A program made the translations under genes and the position numbers. The notes beneath the pieces are model-generated. The model saw only the letters and a list, made by a program, of their open reading frames with translations. It had not been told where the DNA came from and made no database searches. 64,000 nt of DNA from Planctomycetota bacterium (GTDB lineage Bacteria > Planctomycetota > UBA1135 > GCA-002686595): assembly GCA_014237855.1 (NCBI GenBank), contig JABACD010000001.1:475659-539658 (forward strand), read 5' to 3'. Of the stretch, positions 17,556-27,863 are shown one piece after another; positions within the stretch are counted from its first letter, which is position 1; each line of letters starts with the position of its first letter.

Positions 17556-20500
17556 ATGCCCCGTCGCGACGACCTCGAGTCGATCCTGCTCATCGGAAGT
17601 GGGCCCATTATCATCGGGCAGGCCTGCGAATTTGACTACTCGGGAGCTCAGGCCTGCAAGGCTCTCAAGGAAGAGGGCTATCGAGTCATCCTGGTGAACT
17701 CGAATCCGGCGACGATCATGACCGATCCGGAGATGGCCGATGCGACCTACATCGAGCCGATCACCTGGGAGTCGGTCACCAAGATCATCGAGAGGGAAAA
17801 GCCCGATGCGCTGCTGCCGACCCTCGGCGGCCAAACCGGGCTGAATACCGGCCTGGAACTCTTCGATCGAGGCATCCTGGAAGAACACGGTGTCGAGATG
17901 ATCGGCGCCACCGCGGACGTCATCCGAAAGGCTGAAGATAGAGATCTCTTCAGGGCAGCCATGCAGCGGTGTGGACTCGAGAATGCTCGATCACGCGTCG
18001 CCCACACCATGGAAGACGCCCGCCATGCTCTGGCCGAGATCGGACTACCTTGCGTCATCAGACCAGGCTTCACGATGGGCGGCACGGGTGGTGGAATCGC
18101 CTACAACGTCGAGGAGTTCGAGGAGATTGCCTCCGGGGGGCTCGCCGCCTCCCTCAATACGGAGATCCTCGTCGAGGAGAGCCTGATCGGGTGGAAGGAA
18201 TACGAGATGGAGGTGATGCGCGACAAGGCTGACAATGTCGTCATCATCTGCGCCATCGAGAACCTTGACCCGATGGGTGTGCACACCGGCGACTCTATCA
18301 CTGTCGCGCCGGCCCAGACCCTCACCGACCGCGAGTACCAAGGCCTTCGAAACGCTTCCCTCGCCATCATGCGAGAGATCGGAATCGAGTGTGGAGGCTC
18401 AAACTGCCAGTTTGCGATCAACCCGGAAGACGGGCGCATGATCGTTATCGAGATGAACCCACGCGTCTCGCGTTCATCCGCCCTGGCCTCGAAGGCCACT
18501 GGCTTTCCTATTGCCAAGTTTGCCGCCAAGCTCGGTGTCGGCTACACGCTCGACGAGTTACGCAACGACATCACGCGCGAGACACCGGCCTGCTTTGAGC
18601 CGACGATCGACTATGTCGTGACGAAGATGCCCCGCTTCGCGTTCGAGAAGTTTGCTGGCGCAGATCCGACTCTGACCACCTCGATGAAGAGTGTCGGCGA
18701 GACCATGAGCATCGGGCGCACCTTCAAGGAGTCGTTGCAAAAAGCGCTGCGTGGCCTGGAGACCGGAGTCTCGGGGCTAGGCCTGGGCTCTCGCGACCCT
18801 GCAGAGGCCATGGCTACTGACAACGAGGCCCTGACCCGAAAGCTGCGAGTTCCCAACGAGCATCGGCTGCTCGCACTACGCGTGGCCTACCGAGCAGGGT
18901 GGAGCACGGAGGACATCTTCGAGGCCACGAACATCGACCGCTGGTTCCTGGAGAACATCCGAGAGCTCGTCGAGTTCGAGCAGGAATTGGCCGGGGCTCT
19001 GCTGACCAAAGAGCTCCTTCGCAAGGCCAAGCAGCTGGGCTACAGCGATCCACAGATCGCACTCGCTACCGGCACTGACGCGGACGCGGTGAAGGCCCTC
19101 CGGGCCGAGTATGAAATCCAACCCACCTACAAGCTGGTCGATACCTGCGCAGCCGAGTTTGCCGCCATCACTCCCTACTACTACTCGACCTGGGAGGACG
19201 AGTGCGAGTGGCGCCCCTCCGGCAAGCCGAAGATCATGATTCTCGGTGGGGGCCCGAATCGCATCGGGCAAGGCATTGAGTTTGACTATTGCTGTGTGCA
19301 CGCAGCCTTCGCTGCACAGGAAATTGGGCATGAGGCGGTGATGGTCAACTCAAACCCCGAGACCGTCTCCACCGACTATGACACTTCGGACGACCTCTTC
19401 TTCGAGCCCCTGACGCACGAGGACGTGATGAATATCGTCGAGAAGATCAACCCCGAGGGCATCATCGTTCAGTTCGGTGGGCAGACCCCTCTGAACCTTG
19501 CAGCTGACCTGGAAAAGAAGGGGGCCAAGTTGATCGGAACTCCGGTCAGCTCGATCGACCGAGCCGAAGACCGCGAGCAATTCACTGCCTTCCTGACGAA
19601 GCTCGGCATCCGTCAGCCAGAGAGCGGTATGGCCAGCACCGTCGCGGAAGCCTTCGATATCGCCCGGCAGATTGGGTACCCGGTGCTCGTGCGACCGAGC
19701 TATGTGCTTGGTGGGCGCGCCATGGAAATCGTCTACGACGACGAAGACCTGGACACCTACATGCAGAACGCCGTCCAGGCTTCCCCCGACAAGCCCATCC
19801 TCGTGGACAAGTTCCTGGAGGACGCGATCGAGATCGATGTCGACGCCATCTGTGACGGCAACCAGGTCGTGATTGGTGGAATCATGGAGCACATCGAAGA
19901 GGCCGGGATCCACTCCGGTGACTCAACATGTGTATTACCTCCCCACACCCTGGGAGACGAGATGCTCGAAGAGATCTCCAGCACAACCAAGTCCATGGCG
20001 CTCGAACTGGGCGTGATTGGCCTGATGAACGTGCAATATGCCGTGAAGGCCGAGCGCCTCTACGTGATCGAGGTCAACCCGCGCGCCTCTCGTACCGTAC
20101 CCTTCGTCTCAAAGGCAATCGGGGTGCCGCTCGCAAAGCTTGCAGCCAAGATCATGTGCGGCAAGACGCTCAAGGAACTCAACTTCACCGAGGAGGTCAT
20201 CGCGCCCTACTTCTCGGTCAAGTCACCGGTGTTCCCGTTCAATCGCTTTCCAGGAGTCGATGTCCTCCTCAGCCCAGAGATGCGCTCTACCGGCGAGGTC
20301 ATGGGAATCGACCGAGACCTTGGCTATGCCTTCGTCAAGGCCTACCTGGCCGCAGGAACCAAGCTCCCCAAGTCCGGCCGGATCTTCGTCTCAGTGCGCA
20401 ACCCGCACAAGCGTGGCATCATCCCAGAGGCAAGGACGCTGGCCTCCATGGGCTATGAACTGGTCGCTACCGAGGGAACCTACAAGGCTCTGAAGACCGC

Positions 20501-20792
20501 CGGGATTCCCGTCAACCGTGTCAACAAGGTCCATGAGGGTCGGCCACACGTGGTTGACATCATCAAGAACCGAGAGATCGACATGGTGCTCAATACTCCC
20601 TACGGCAAGCAGCAGCGCGTTGACGACTCGAATATCCGCGCAGCAGCCGTCACGGCCGGAATCCCCTGCATCACCACTCTCGCTGGAATCTCGGCCCTGG
20701 TCAGCGCACTCACCGCAGTCCACCGTGCGGACTACGATGTGCGCTCGATCCAGGAACTGCACCGCGCAGCTCGAGGCGAGATAGAAGCCTGA
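17556..20792 (+). CDS. carB: Carbamoyl-phosphate synthase large subunit
   Basis: A 1078-residue CarB, the ATP-grasp subunit that makes carbamoyl phosphate from bicarbonate, ammonia and two ATP for pyrimidine and arginine synthesis. Two homologous halves are clear: [16 protein letters not shown] near residue 12 and [17 protein letters not shown] near residue 566. Each is followed by ATP-grasp glycine loops ([23 protein letters not shown]) and metal-binding [11 protein letters not shown] / [11 protein letters not shown]. The MGS-like allosteric domain occupies the C-terminus ([24 protein letters not shown]). Length is as in E. coli. carA is not in this window. Confidence 0.98.
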   Translation: MPRRDDLESILLIGSGPIIIGQACEFDYSGAQACKALKEEGYRVILVNSNPATIMTDPEMADATYIEPITWESVTKIIEREKPDALLPTLGGQTGLNTGLELFDRGILEEHGVEMIGATADVIRKAEDRDLFRAAMQRCGLENARSRVAHTMEDARHALAEIGLPCVIRPGFTMGGTGGGIAYNVEEFEEIASGGLAASLNTEILVEESLIGWKEYEMEVMRDKADNVVIICAIENLDPMGVHTGDSITVAPAQTLTDREYQGLRNASLAIMREIGIECGGSNCQFAINPEDGRMIVIEMNPRVSRSSALASKATGFPIAKFAAKLGVGYTLDELRNDITRETPACFEPTIDYVVTKMPRFAFEKFAGADPTLTTSMKSVGETMSIGRTFKESLQKALRGLETGVSGLGLGSRDPAEAMATDNEALTRKLRVPNEHRLLALRVAYRAGWSTEDIFEATNIDRWFLENIRELVEFEQELAGALLTKELLRKAKQLGYSDPQIALATGTDADAVKALRAEYEIQPTYKLVDTCAAEFAAITPYYYSTWEDECEWRPSGKPKIMILGGGPNRIGQGIEFDYCCVHAAFAAQEIGHEAVMVNSNPETVSTDYDTSDDLFFEPLTHEDVMNIVEKINPEGIIVQFGGQTPLNLAADLEKKGAKLIGTPVSSIDRAEDREQFTAFLTKLGIRQPESGMASTVAEAFDIARQIGYPVLVRPSYVLGGRAMEIVYDDEDLDTYMQNAVQASPDKPILVDKFLEDAIEIDVDAICDGNQVVIGGIMEHIEEAGIHSGDSTCVLPPHTLGDEMLEEISSTTKSMALELGVIGLMNVQYAVKAERLYVIEVNPRASRTVPFVSKAIGVPLAKLAAKIMCGKTLKELNFTEEVIAPYFSVKSPVFPFNRFPGVDVLLSPEMRSTGEVMGIDRDLGYAFVKAYLAAGTKLPKSGRIFVSVRNPHKRGIIPEARTLASMGYELVATEGTYKALKTAGIPVNRVNKVHEGRPHVVDIIKNREIDMVLNTPYGKQQRVDDSNIRAAAVTAGIPCITTLAGISALVSALTAVHRADYDVRSIQELHRAARGEIEA

Positions 20793-20813
20793 GCCAGAGC
20801 GCCCGATGCGGCG

Positions 20814-22529
20814 TCAGTTTGCAGCGAGCTTGGCTTTCACTCGCTCGACCGCCTGATCAAGCCTTGGATTACCACCCTGCAACCCCTGCGCGTGCTCGTA
20901 CTGACCGAGCGCATCTTCGAGCCTACCCACGTTCTCATAGGCCGTACCGAGGCTGATTCGCGAGAGGTAGCGATCTGGACCCGAGTCCAAGAGTGACTCA
21001 AAGGCCTGAATCGACGATGCGAACTGCCCCTCTGCCAGAAGGGCTCCACCCAGAGTCTCAAGGGCATAGATGTTTGCCGGGTTCTCGGTCAGAACCTCCT
21101 GGAGAATCTTGATCGCTGCCTGATTCTGGCCAATCTCTGCCAGGCCCAACGCCTTGGTGAACTTTGCGTACTGAAGTGCTCGATCGACGGGCGACGGGCG
21201 ATCGCTCGGATCCAGAGGATTGGGCAGTCCAGCGCTGACATCACCCGCGGCGGCGTACCCCAGAGCTCTCAACTCGGCAAGCTGTGAGTCAGTGAGGTGA
21301 ACGTCTGAAGCCAAGGGCAACCTGGGCAGGGCAGAGAGCCCAGCGATCGCCTTGGTGTAGGACTCCACATCAGCCTGGCCTTGCTGCGCGAGATTGTGAA
21401 GCTCGCCTGGATCCTTCTCGAGGTCGTAGTACTCCTCCTTGGAGCTGTGCAGGTACTTCCCTCTGGCATCCACCCACCCGGACAGCGGGCTCCAGCCATA
21501 GTTCAAGTACCCGGAGTAAGACTCGATGTAGACACCTCGGTCGGAGGCAATCGGGTCACCCGCCAGACTCACTCCGTCACTCTCCAGATCGACCCCTAGC
21601 CCCATCTCCGCCATCCACGTCGGGAACAGGTCTACCACGCTGACAATTTCGTCTGAGCGCGTACCAGCCCGCCGCCCGTCAGAGAAGCGAATCATGAAGG
21701 GAACCTGGATGGTCTCCTGATAGCAAAAGGCTGAGTGAGTGGCCTCTCCATGACCACCGAAGGCCTCTCCGTGGTCAGCAACGACTGCAAGAGTCAGCTT
21801 GTCCAAACCCACCTTCTCCTCCAGTGCATCGAAGACGCGACCAATCTGATGGTCCATCCGAGCCACCTCTGCAAGATAGGGGTTTCCCTGAGCACGCTTG
21901 AGATACTCCGGCGGTGGAGCATACGGAAAGTGTGGATCGAAGTAGTGCAGCCAAAGGAAGAACGGGCGATCCTCATCTCTGTGCTCGAGCCAGGACAAGG
22001 CCCCTTCGGTAACGTCCTCGGCGCTCCTTGCCGAGTGCACGGGAACGCCTCGACTCTCGACCATCTCGGGTTCGTCGAAAACGTCAAACCCCTGATCAAT
22101 CCCATAGAAGCCCGAGAGCACTCTCGCAGAGACGAATGCGGCTGTCTCAAAACCAGCGTCGCGTGCAAGCTCTGCAATCGTCTCGGCCTCTTCCGGAAGC
22201 TGCATCATTCCATTCTCCCGAACTCCATGACGAAGCGGGTAGAGCCCTGTCATCATCGAAGCGTGCGCCGGTAGGGTTATCGGTGCAACGGTGTGGGCTC
22301 GGTCAAAAACCAGGCTCTGCCTGGCCATCGCCTTGAGTCTTGGAGTCAGGTTTCGATCAACCCCATAGATGTCCAGAGCATTGGTGTTTGTCGTGTCGAT
22401 CGTGATCAGCACGCCGGAGCAGGGCAACTCCACCGGCTTCGAACAGCCAGGTGCATACACCAGGAGAGCACCGAAGGTCAGAACGCCAAGCGAGGATCGA
22501 ATCCCAACAGTCATACTCAGGGGCATCAT
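20814..22529 (-). CDS. Sulfatase-fold (alkaline phosphatase superfamily) lipoprotein with TPRs
   Basis: A lipoprotein-type signal (FGALLVYAPGC) precedes a sulfatase-like domain and three or more TPR units at the C-terminus (about 420-570). The ADHGEAFGGHG metal motif is intact. The nucleophile position, Cys in C-x-P-x-R of true sulfatases, is Thr in TLPAHASMMTG, and the first metal-binding stretch is unusual (IDTTNTNALDIYG in place of the VDTLRADHL type). So it is probably not a formylglycine sulfatase; a phospho- or sulfotransferase/hydrolase using Thr is possible. Start is uncertain: ATGs at 22529, 22526 and 22514 are candidates, and a TATAAT box lies at 22537-22542. It follows the TMTC-like gene, likely in one operon. 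Confidence 0.83.
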   Translation of the reverse strand: MMPLSMTVGIRSSLGVLTFGALLVYAPGCSKPVELPCSGVLITIDTTNTNALDIYGVDRNLTPRLKAMARQSLVFDRAHTVAPITLPAHASMMTGLYPLRHGVRENGMMQLPEEAETIAELARDAGFETAAFVSARVLSGFYGIDQGFDVFDEPEMVESRGVPVHSARSAEDVTEGALSWLEHRDEDRPFFLWLHYFDPHFPYAPPPEYLKRAQGNPYLAEVARMDHQIGRVFDALEEKVGLDKLTLAVVADHGEAFGGHGEATHSAFCYQETIQVPFMIRFSDGRRAGTRSDEIVSVVDLFPTWMAEMGLGVDLESDGVSLAGDPIASDRGVYIESYSGYLNYGWSPLSGWVDARGKYLHSSKEEYYDLEKDPGELHNLAQQGQADVESYTKAIAGLSALPRLPLASDVHLTDSQLAELRALGYAAAGDVSAGLPNPLDPSDRPSPVDRALQYAKFTKALGLAEIGQNQAAIKILQEVLTENPANIYALETLGGALLAEGQFASSIQAFESLLDSGPDRYLSRISLGTAYENVGRLEDALGQYEHAQGLQGGNPRLDQAVERVKAKLAAN

Positions 22530-22583
22530 CGGAGAGATTATAGCAAGGTAAATTCTTGGGATGCCTGTCCACAAGGTGGCCCT

Positions 22584-24533
22584 TCAGTCCCGATCGAATT
22601 CTCCTGTTATGGAGGTGCGGAAGCCCTGTCCTTGCTCGTACCGACGTAGGTGCTCCAGGATCTCATCTTCGAGCTCTTGGTCCCCCGATTGTCGGGCATC
22701 TCTCAATGCGCTCTCACCCGTGGCACGGGCCTGGGCTGCTTGGTTCAGACCGGTATAGGCGGCGGCCAATGTGTCGTTGACTCGAGCGCGCAGGGAGAGC
22801 TCGCTGTTGCTCCTCGTCTCGAGGAGTTCCTTGAGGAGCCGGGTTGCCAGCTGGACCGCGTAAGCCGGATCGTAGAGGTCATCCTCACTGGCCACTGCAT
22901 GAATCCTGGCAAGCTGAGCACATGGCCGCTGCAGCTTCTTTCGAGCTAGCAGCTCGGGATCAATGTTCAGGGCCGAACGCATGTTCTTGACACCCCCTCG
23001 AACCCGGCCAAGGCTGACTGCATTCCAGCCCGCTCGGAACTGTTGAGCTGCCATTCCTGGTGCGAGTTCCTGGGCCTTGGCAAACAGAGGAGCGGCTTGC
23101 TCCTGGCGTCCTTGCGCCGATAGCAACAGGGCCAGGTTGTAGTAGGTCTTCGGCTGGCCCGGGTTGAGTTCGATACATCTGCGGTAGGCGTTCTCCGCGC
23201 GATCGAGTTCTCCTGACGCCTGCAGCTTGAGGGCTAAGAACTCGTAGGCCCGGGCGTTTTGCGGCCGCTTGATTGCTGTGTCTTCCCAGATGCTCAGCTC
23301 CGATCTGTAGTCCTGATTCCGCTCAAACGTCAGCCACCCTAGTGCTGCCGCGCAGAGCGTGACAAGGGCTACGCGAGCGGCGACAGGCAGCGCTCGACCC
23401 AGGCGATCCAGGCCAAGCACGGCGAGTGTCAGCAAGGCAGCGAGTGGCAGAACCATGCGGTGCTCTGCCATCGGTGCACCAGTGATGGGTATGAAGCTCG
23501 ACGTCGGAGCGAGTACCGCGAAGGCACCGAGGGCAACGACGCCGAGTGGGTACCTGCGCCAGGTTCCGTAGATGCTCGCCGCGAAGAGGCCCGCGATCAC
23601 GAGCGCCGGCACCCACACATCTCTCAGGCTTTCAGCAATTGGCCAGTCCGATGCGTCGAACACCAGCGGACTCGGCCAGAACACGAGCCTCAGGTAGTGC
23701 ATCAGCACCTCTGTCTGGGTCAGGAGGTAGGGCCAGCTATCCACGCCCTGAACTCCGAATCCAACCGAGGCGCCGCGCCCCCCCAGGCTCAGGCTCCAGA
23801 GCAGGACAGCCCAGGTCGAGAAGAGCGCAAGGTGAAGCCTCCAGTGTCGCCTGATTGCCTCGCCGAGGCTCCTGGAGTGGGCCGCTCGATCCCAGAGCAG
23901 GATGATCAGCGGCGCAGAGACCATGACCTCCTTGCTGGCCATGCCCAGTGCACAGGCCAGCACGCTCACGATTCCCCACCCTATTTTCCCCCCACCCTCC
24001 GCTAGTGAGCGGTCTGCGGCCAGGAAGGTCAGCAGATAGAACAGGGCTGCCAGAGTCTCTGTTCGATAGGAGACGTGATCGAGGGCTGCCGTGTGAAGTG
24101 GATGCAGAACCCACAGAAGCGCAATGGTAAAGGCACACAACCCACTCAGGGCTCCGGCCTGGGCCCTCGAGAAGACACCCAGCAAGAGGAAGAAAAGACA
24201 GAGAGCGGCGGACAGATGTCCAAGTAGATTGAACAGGTGGTAGCCCTTGACGTTGAGGCCATCGCCCTGGAGTCGCTCCGCGATGGAGTAATTAACTGCA
24301 AGCGATAGCGCGACGAGGGGCCGTCCACTTGCACATGACCCTTGAGGGGCGTTCATGGCGCGTTGAACGTCCGGTAATGCGCGTACATTCACGCTATCCT
24401 CGATCGTCACCTGGTCATCGTAGACGAACGGATTCTCAAGGCTGTTGGCATGGGCAAACAGCCCGGCAACAACAATCGCCAGGGCCAAGAGGCACTGGTG
24501 ACCACGGGTAAGGACTGTCGAGGTCGGCGTCAC
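22584..24533 (-). CDS. TMTC-like membrane glycosyltransferase with C-terminal TPRs
   Basis: A 649-residue protein. Eight to ten membrane helices fill residues 15-400, and the first loop has NPFVYDDQVTIEDSVNV, the Asp-rich motif of GT-C mannosyltransferases of the TMTC/PMT group. HPLHTAALDHVSYRTE is also typical of this group. A TPR region (about 425-640, e.g. AYRRCIELNPGQPKTYYNLALLL) follows. Such proteins transfer a sugar from a polyprenol carrier to exported proteins. It lies 30 bp after the PilO-like gene and directly before the TPR sulfatase-fold gene, suggesting a linked role in modifying surface proteins (inference). Confidence 0.82.
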   Translation of the reverse strand: MTPTSTVLTRGHQCLLALAIVVAGLFAHANSLENPFVYDDQVTIEDSVNVRALPDVQRAMNAPQGSCASGRPLVALSLAVNYSIAERLQGDGLNVKGYHLFNLLGHLSAALCLFFLLLGVFSRAQAGALSGLCAFTIALLWVLHPLHTAALDHVSYRTETLAALFYLLTFLAADRSLAEGGGKIGWGIVSVLACALGMASKEVMVSAPLIILLWDRAAHSRSLGEAIRRHWRLHLALFSTWAVLLWSLSLGGRGASVGFGVQGVDSWPYLLTQTEVLMHYLRLVFWPSPLVFDASDWPIAESLRDVWVPALVIAGLFAASIYGTWRRYPLGVVALGAFAVLAPTSSFIPITGAPMAEHRMVLPLAALLTLAVLGLDRLGRALPVAARVALVTLCAAALGWLTFERNQDYRSELSIWEDTAIKRPQNARAYEFLALKLQASGELDRAENAYRRCIELNPGQPKTYYNLALLLSAQGRQEQAAPLFAKAQELAPGMAAQQFRAGWNAVSLGRVRGGVKNMRSALNIDPELLARKKLQRPCAQLARIHAVASEDDLYDPAYAVQLATRLLKELLETRSNSELSLRARVNDTLAAAYTGLNQAAQARATGESALRDARQSGDQELEDEILEHLRRYEQGQGFRTSITGEFDRD

Positions 24534-24563
24534 GCGAACAGCCTACCCGACCAGACAACTGAA

Positions 24564-25148
24564 TCAGAGTCGGCCGGCAGAGTTAGGCTTCGTCACCCGG
24601 CTTGGATCCTTGGTGCGGTTCGTGATCGTGGCACTCCAGGTCCAACTATCCGCTGGGTATTCGTCAGGACTCGCTTTGTCCAAAAGGTCGTAGCCAAGGC
24701 TCGTTACCTTGATCTGATTACTGTCCGCCTCGAGGCGATACAAGAAGGCAGCGATCTGGGCGTGAGTAAAGGAACGCTTGCGATCATTGGGCTCAAGAGC
24801 CACGGTCTTGTCGAGAATCCCGCCAGCACGAACTTCATTCCTCGGATCGGTCTTCACGTCCCCCATCTGAGTACTGGGACTATCGGCGCAGTAGCGCACG
24901 TAGCTGTCGGCACTGCTGCCTTCATCGATGAACCGATCTCCCTTGATGTCCTTGGCGAGCTTGGTGTTGAGCAGTGAGATCTCCTGGATCTCCTTGCAGA
25001 CCTTGGGCACGGCGACAGTAAAGGTACCTCGCAGCTGGCTGACCTCTTGATGGCGCTCCCACCCAGCCCAGGCCAGATAGGCTGAACTAATGATCGAGAG
25101 CAGGATAATTGCCCGCGCCAGGTTCATGTTCACGAAGAAGTCTTTCAT
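24564..25148 (-). CDS. PilO/GspM-like inner-membrane protein
   Basis: A 194-residue protein with a short cytoplasmic start, one membrane helix (about 10-28) and a periplasmic domain. Its end (AAFLYRLEADSNQIKVTSLGYDLLDK... WTWSATITNRT) resembles the ferredoxin-like C-terminal domain of PilO/GspM. The start ATG overlaps the stop of the PilM-PilN-like gene (ATGA). The position directly after that gene supports the assignment, since pilM-pilN-pilO is the usual order. Sequence match alone would be weak. Confidence 0.68.
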   Translation of the reverse strand: MKDFFVNMNLARAIILLSIISSAYLAWAGWERHQEVSQLRGTFTVAVPKVCKEIQEISLLNTKLAKDIKGDRFIDEGSSADSYVRYCADSPSTQMGDVKTDPRNEVRAGGILDKTVALEPNDRKRSFTHAQIAAFLYRLEADSNQIKVTSLGYDLLDKASPDEYPADSWTWSATITNRTKDPSRVTKPNSAGRL

Positions 25149-26896
25149 AGCTCCACCTCGCCGGACTTGGAGACGTCGACATTGACCCTCAATGACGGCA
25201 GGAAGACACCCCTCTCCAATCCATCGATCGGGTCGGAGCTGGAATAGTCCACCTCAAGGCACCAGGGTTGATCACGGAGATCATTGATGAGCGCTTCGTA
25301 GTTGCTTGAGGCCGCCGCACTGCTCTCGTCAAAGAAGGCAACGTCCATCACCACGGTTACAGAGTCTCCATTCCGGGTCGTGGCTGCGTTGTAATCCGCG
25401 TCTAGCTTGTGGAAAGCCATGCGTCCGTACCGGTCATCATCGGTCGCTATCTGATCGAGAACAAGGGTCAGAGCCTTCAGGGCTGACTGCGGCTGTTGTT
25501 GCTCAGTGTCGTGCCCCAGTTGCTTCTGGAGCTCCCGTTGATGATCCTGCAATGAACTGCGAACATAAACCAGCTGCTCGTAGCGGTTGCGAATCGGGTC
25601 GGCACGATAAGCAGGCGGATCCGATCCCGGCACCCTTCCGGTGTTCTTCTCGACGTAGTTCGCAAGGGCCTCTGGCGGATATCGAAGGTTCCCAGGTTTC
25701 CCATTCTTCGGGTCTCCGATCATGTAGTTGACCGAAGAGTCGAGCATGAATTGGAGGTCACTATCGATCGATCGGCGCTCTTCTCCCAGGTACATGTACC
25801 AGACGCCAAGGAAGGTTGTGATCAACAGGCACATCACGGCGACCGGCAGTTCGAGCCGCTCCATGGCCCCCGAGAACTTGAGCTCTTCACGACGCAAGCT
25901 CGGACGGATGATCCCCCCACCCATTCGGTTCAGGGCAGCACCGTAAGCGACTGCACAGTCCCCATAGCCGCCGCTCTCGGCCCTCTCAAAACCTTCCAGC
26001 TCAAATCCTTCCAGGGCATTGATCGGTATGCCGAGGATGTCTCCCTCGACCAGCCCTGGGAGAGAGAAACCGGAGAAGTAAACACCCGTCAGCTCATTGC
26101 TTGTCCTGGCTGCAGATACCGTCCGAGACAGCTCTCGGCGAATGCGCTGGACAAGCTCATCGACGCGCTCAGGATTCGCTTGCGCGCCACCTTCTTGGTG
26201 CTCGACCAGGTCCTCCTCGTCATCCTCGCCCTCTGCTGAAGCATCTGCGGTGCCTTCATGGCCATGCGGTGAATAGCTCAATGCACCGACCTGAATGACG
26301 CGCATCTCCCGGACCTTGCCGCCATCGACGAGCGCCACCGCAGTCGACTCCTCACCAACGTGAACCAAGATCTGGGCCTCGTCTACCGCACACACGCCTG
26401 TAGAGGCCGCCGCATTGACCAGGGCCGTCGTCTCCACTTCGATCTCTAGAGGATCGAAGCCTGCCCCACTACAAACCTCGAGAGCCGCCCTGAGATCTTC
26501 CTTGGGGACAGCTGTTACCAGCAAGCTAGAGGAGGCACTCGCTACATCCTTGATGTAGAAGTCGACAACAACATCTTCGATGTTGAACTGTGGCAACTGA
26601 GACTCCACCTCGAACTTGAGCACAGACTCGATCTTGCTCACTTCCTCCACTGGAAGACTTAGTTCCCGGAAAGCCGCGATGCGCGAATCGATGACAAGCC
26701 CCAGGTTATCCGTGGAGATACCATTGGACTTTATCGCAGCCTTCAGCGCGTGAGCGGCAGCGCCCACGGGGTCTTCTTCGTCGGGCGGGATCTGTCCCAC
26801 CAGGCTCTGCACGATCTTGGGCTTCTTCGAACTTCCGTCAAGGACGACAAGTTCGAAGCGGCGGGGACCGATCCTTAGTCCACAGGCTTTGGCCAT
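25145..26896 (-). CDS. PilM-PilN / GspL-like fused pilus or secretion platform protein
   Basis: A 583-residue protein. Residues 1-330 form an actin-like PilM/GspL cytoplasmic domain (GLRIGPRRFELVVLDG; FRELSLPVEEVSKIESVLKFEVESQLP; VHVGEESTAVALVDGG), interrupted by an acidic insert near 205-230. A membrane helix at about 352-372 follows, then a coiled coil and a periplasmic PilN-like domain (VVMDVAFFDESSAA... NYEALINDLRDQPWCLEVDY). This is the architecture of GspL, or of PilM and PilN fused. It would join a type II secretion or type IV pilus assembly platform with the PilO-like protein downstream. No secretin, ATPase or pilin gene is in the window. Confidence 0.82.
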   Translation of the reverse strand: MAKACGLRIGPRRFELVVLDGSSKKPKIVQSLVGQIPPDEEDPVGAAAHALKAAIKSNGISTDNLGLVIDSRIAAFRELSLPVEEVSKIESVLKFEVESQLPQFNIEDVVVDFYIKDVASASSSLLVTAVPKEDLRAALEVCSGAGFDPLEIEVETTALVNAAASTGVCAVDEAQILVHVGEESTAVALVDGGKVREMRVIQVGALSYSPHGHEGTADASAEGEDDEEDLVEHQEGGAQANPERVDELVQRIRRELSRTVSAARTSNELTGVYFSGFSLPGLVEGDILGIPINALEGFELEGFERAESGGYGDCAVAYGAALNRMGGGIIRPSLRREELKFSGAMERLELPVAVMCLLITTFLGVWYMYLGEERRSIDSDLQFMLDSSVNYMIGDPKNGKPGNLRYPPEALANYVEKNTGRVPGSDPPAYRADPIRNRYEQLVYVRSSLQDHQRELQKQLGHDTEQQQPQSALKALTLVLDQIATDDDRYGRMAFHKLDADYNAATTRNGDSVTVVMDVAFFDESSAAASSNYEALINDLRDQPWCLEVDYSSSDPIDGLERGVFLPSLRVNVDVSKSGEVEL

Positions 26897-26906
26897 CAGG
26901 CGACTC

Positions 26907-27287
26907 TCACAGGTTTTCGACGTAGGACGCCATCAAGAGGTCGAACTCTTGGCGTTTGTGTTCGGGAAGGAGACGATCTCGGGTTAGCTGCCGGTACTCG
27001 AGCCCCGCTCGACGAAGGTCGACCTCCATCTCACGGTGATTCTGGGCCGCATACCGATCACGGATCTCCTGAGTCTCCAGATTGTAGTGATCCAGGAGCC
27101 CGCCGAGGAGGCGTTGACGCTCTGGATCCAGATCGAATTCCTGGCTGAAGGCCCGCTCGAAGTCTCCAAAGGCGCTGACCACATCTGTTTCCCGGTGTGA
27201 TCGCTCCGTCACGATGATGCCCGTGCCCAGACCGGCCAGAAAGGTGACCCCGGTCAGGATGAGGATCCAGAGGCGGGTGCTGTTCAC
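26907..27287 (-). CDS. Small membrane-anchored helical protein
   Basis: A 126-residue protein with one N-terminal membrane helix (LWILILTGVTFLAGLGTGIIV) and a helical, charged remainder (FDLDPERQRLLGGLLDHYNLETQEIRDRY). The latter resembles periplasmic Spy/CpxP/CnrX-like stress-sensor folds in shape. The start codon overlaps the anti-sigma stop, and the PilM-like gene follows after 10 bp. Its place between an anti-sigma factor and pilus-like genes suggests it takes part in the same envelope response. Confidence 0.72.
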   Translation of the reverse strand: MNSTRLWILILTGVTFLAGLGTGIIVTERSHRETDVVSAFGDFERAFSQEFDLDPERQRLLGGLLDHYNLETQEIRDRYAAQNHREMEVDLRRAGLEYRQLTRDRLLPEHKRQEFDLLMASYVENL

Positions 27288-27844
27288 TGCTGATCCGCCG
27301 CCGCATCGGGCTCGGACAACTCGGACATGTCCTGCAGGATCGATTCACCCTCCACCCCGGCCCCCGTCCCGGGGCTCTGAGCGGGGTCCTGGAGCCTATC
27401 CAGCCCCCGGAGGAGCTCCTCCTTGTTCTCCGGGGCGGGCTTGGCCCGGACGCTCGTCCCATCTGGAATTCTGTTCGAGAAGATCAGCAGGCTGACCACC
27501 AGGAGCAATCCGGCGGCGACGGCCGTGCTTCGCAGTACGAACTGAAACAGCGGCGTCTCTGTCGGGACTTCGGCATCCAGCTCGCTCTCCAGGCTCGTGA
27601 TGGCATCGGAGCCGGCATCGCCAGCGAAAGCCCGCCTGGCCACGCGCTCAGCAAAGCCGGAAGGGACAGCCACAGCAGGCTCGATCTCCTGGCTGAACCA
27701 GCGCTTGAAGGCCTTCTCGCCCAAGAGGGTGCGGCGACAGAGCCGGCAATCCATCAGGTGCTGGCGCAGGGGCGCAGCCTGTGAATCGCTGAGCTCCTCG
27801 TCAACGTAGCTGGGAATCAGGTTCTGACAGTCTTTGCAGTTCAT
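27284..27844 (-). CDS. Zinc-finger anti-sigma factor (zf-HC2)
   Basis: I chose the ATG at 27844 (186 residues), which has a good GGAGG ribosome site and begins MNCKDCQNLIPSYVDEEL. With QHLMDCRLC this forms the HxxxCxxC ZAS motif plus an N-terminal Cys pair. A membrane helix lies at about 106-126 (STAVAAGLLLVVSLLIF), leaving a Pro/Glu-rich external tail. In this family the zinc-binding N-terminus holds the ECF sigma factor at the membrane. It lies 19 bp downstream of the ECF gene, and its own stop overlaps the next start. Confidence 0.9.
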   Translation of the reverse strand: MNCKDCQNLIPSYVDEELSDSQAAPLRQHLMDCRLCRRTLLGEKAFKRWFSQEIEPAVAVPSGFAERVARRAFAGDAGSDAITSLESELDAEVPTETPLFQFVLRSTAVAAGLLLVVSLLIFSNRIPDGTSVRAKPAPENKEELLRGLDRLQDPAQSPGTGAGVEGESILQDMSELSEPDAAADQQ

Positions 27845-27863
27845 TAAATGGGCCTCCTCATGA

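Noticed and set aside
22537..22542. TATAAT as an independent promoter for the sulfatase-fold gene
   Set aside because: No matching -35 hexamer at proper spacing; kept only as a note, since co-transcription with the TMTC-like gene is simpler.
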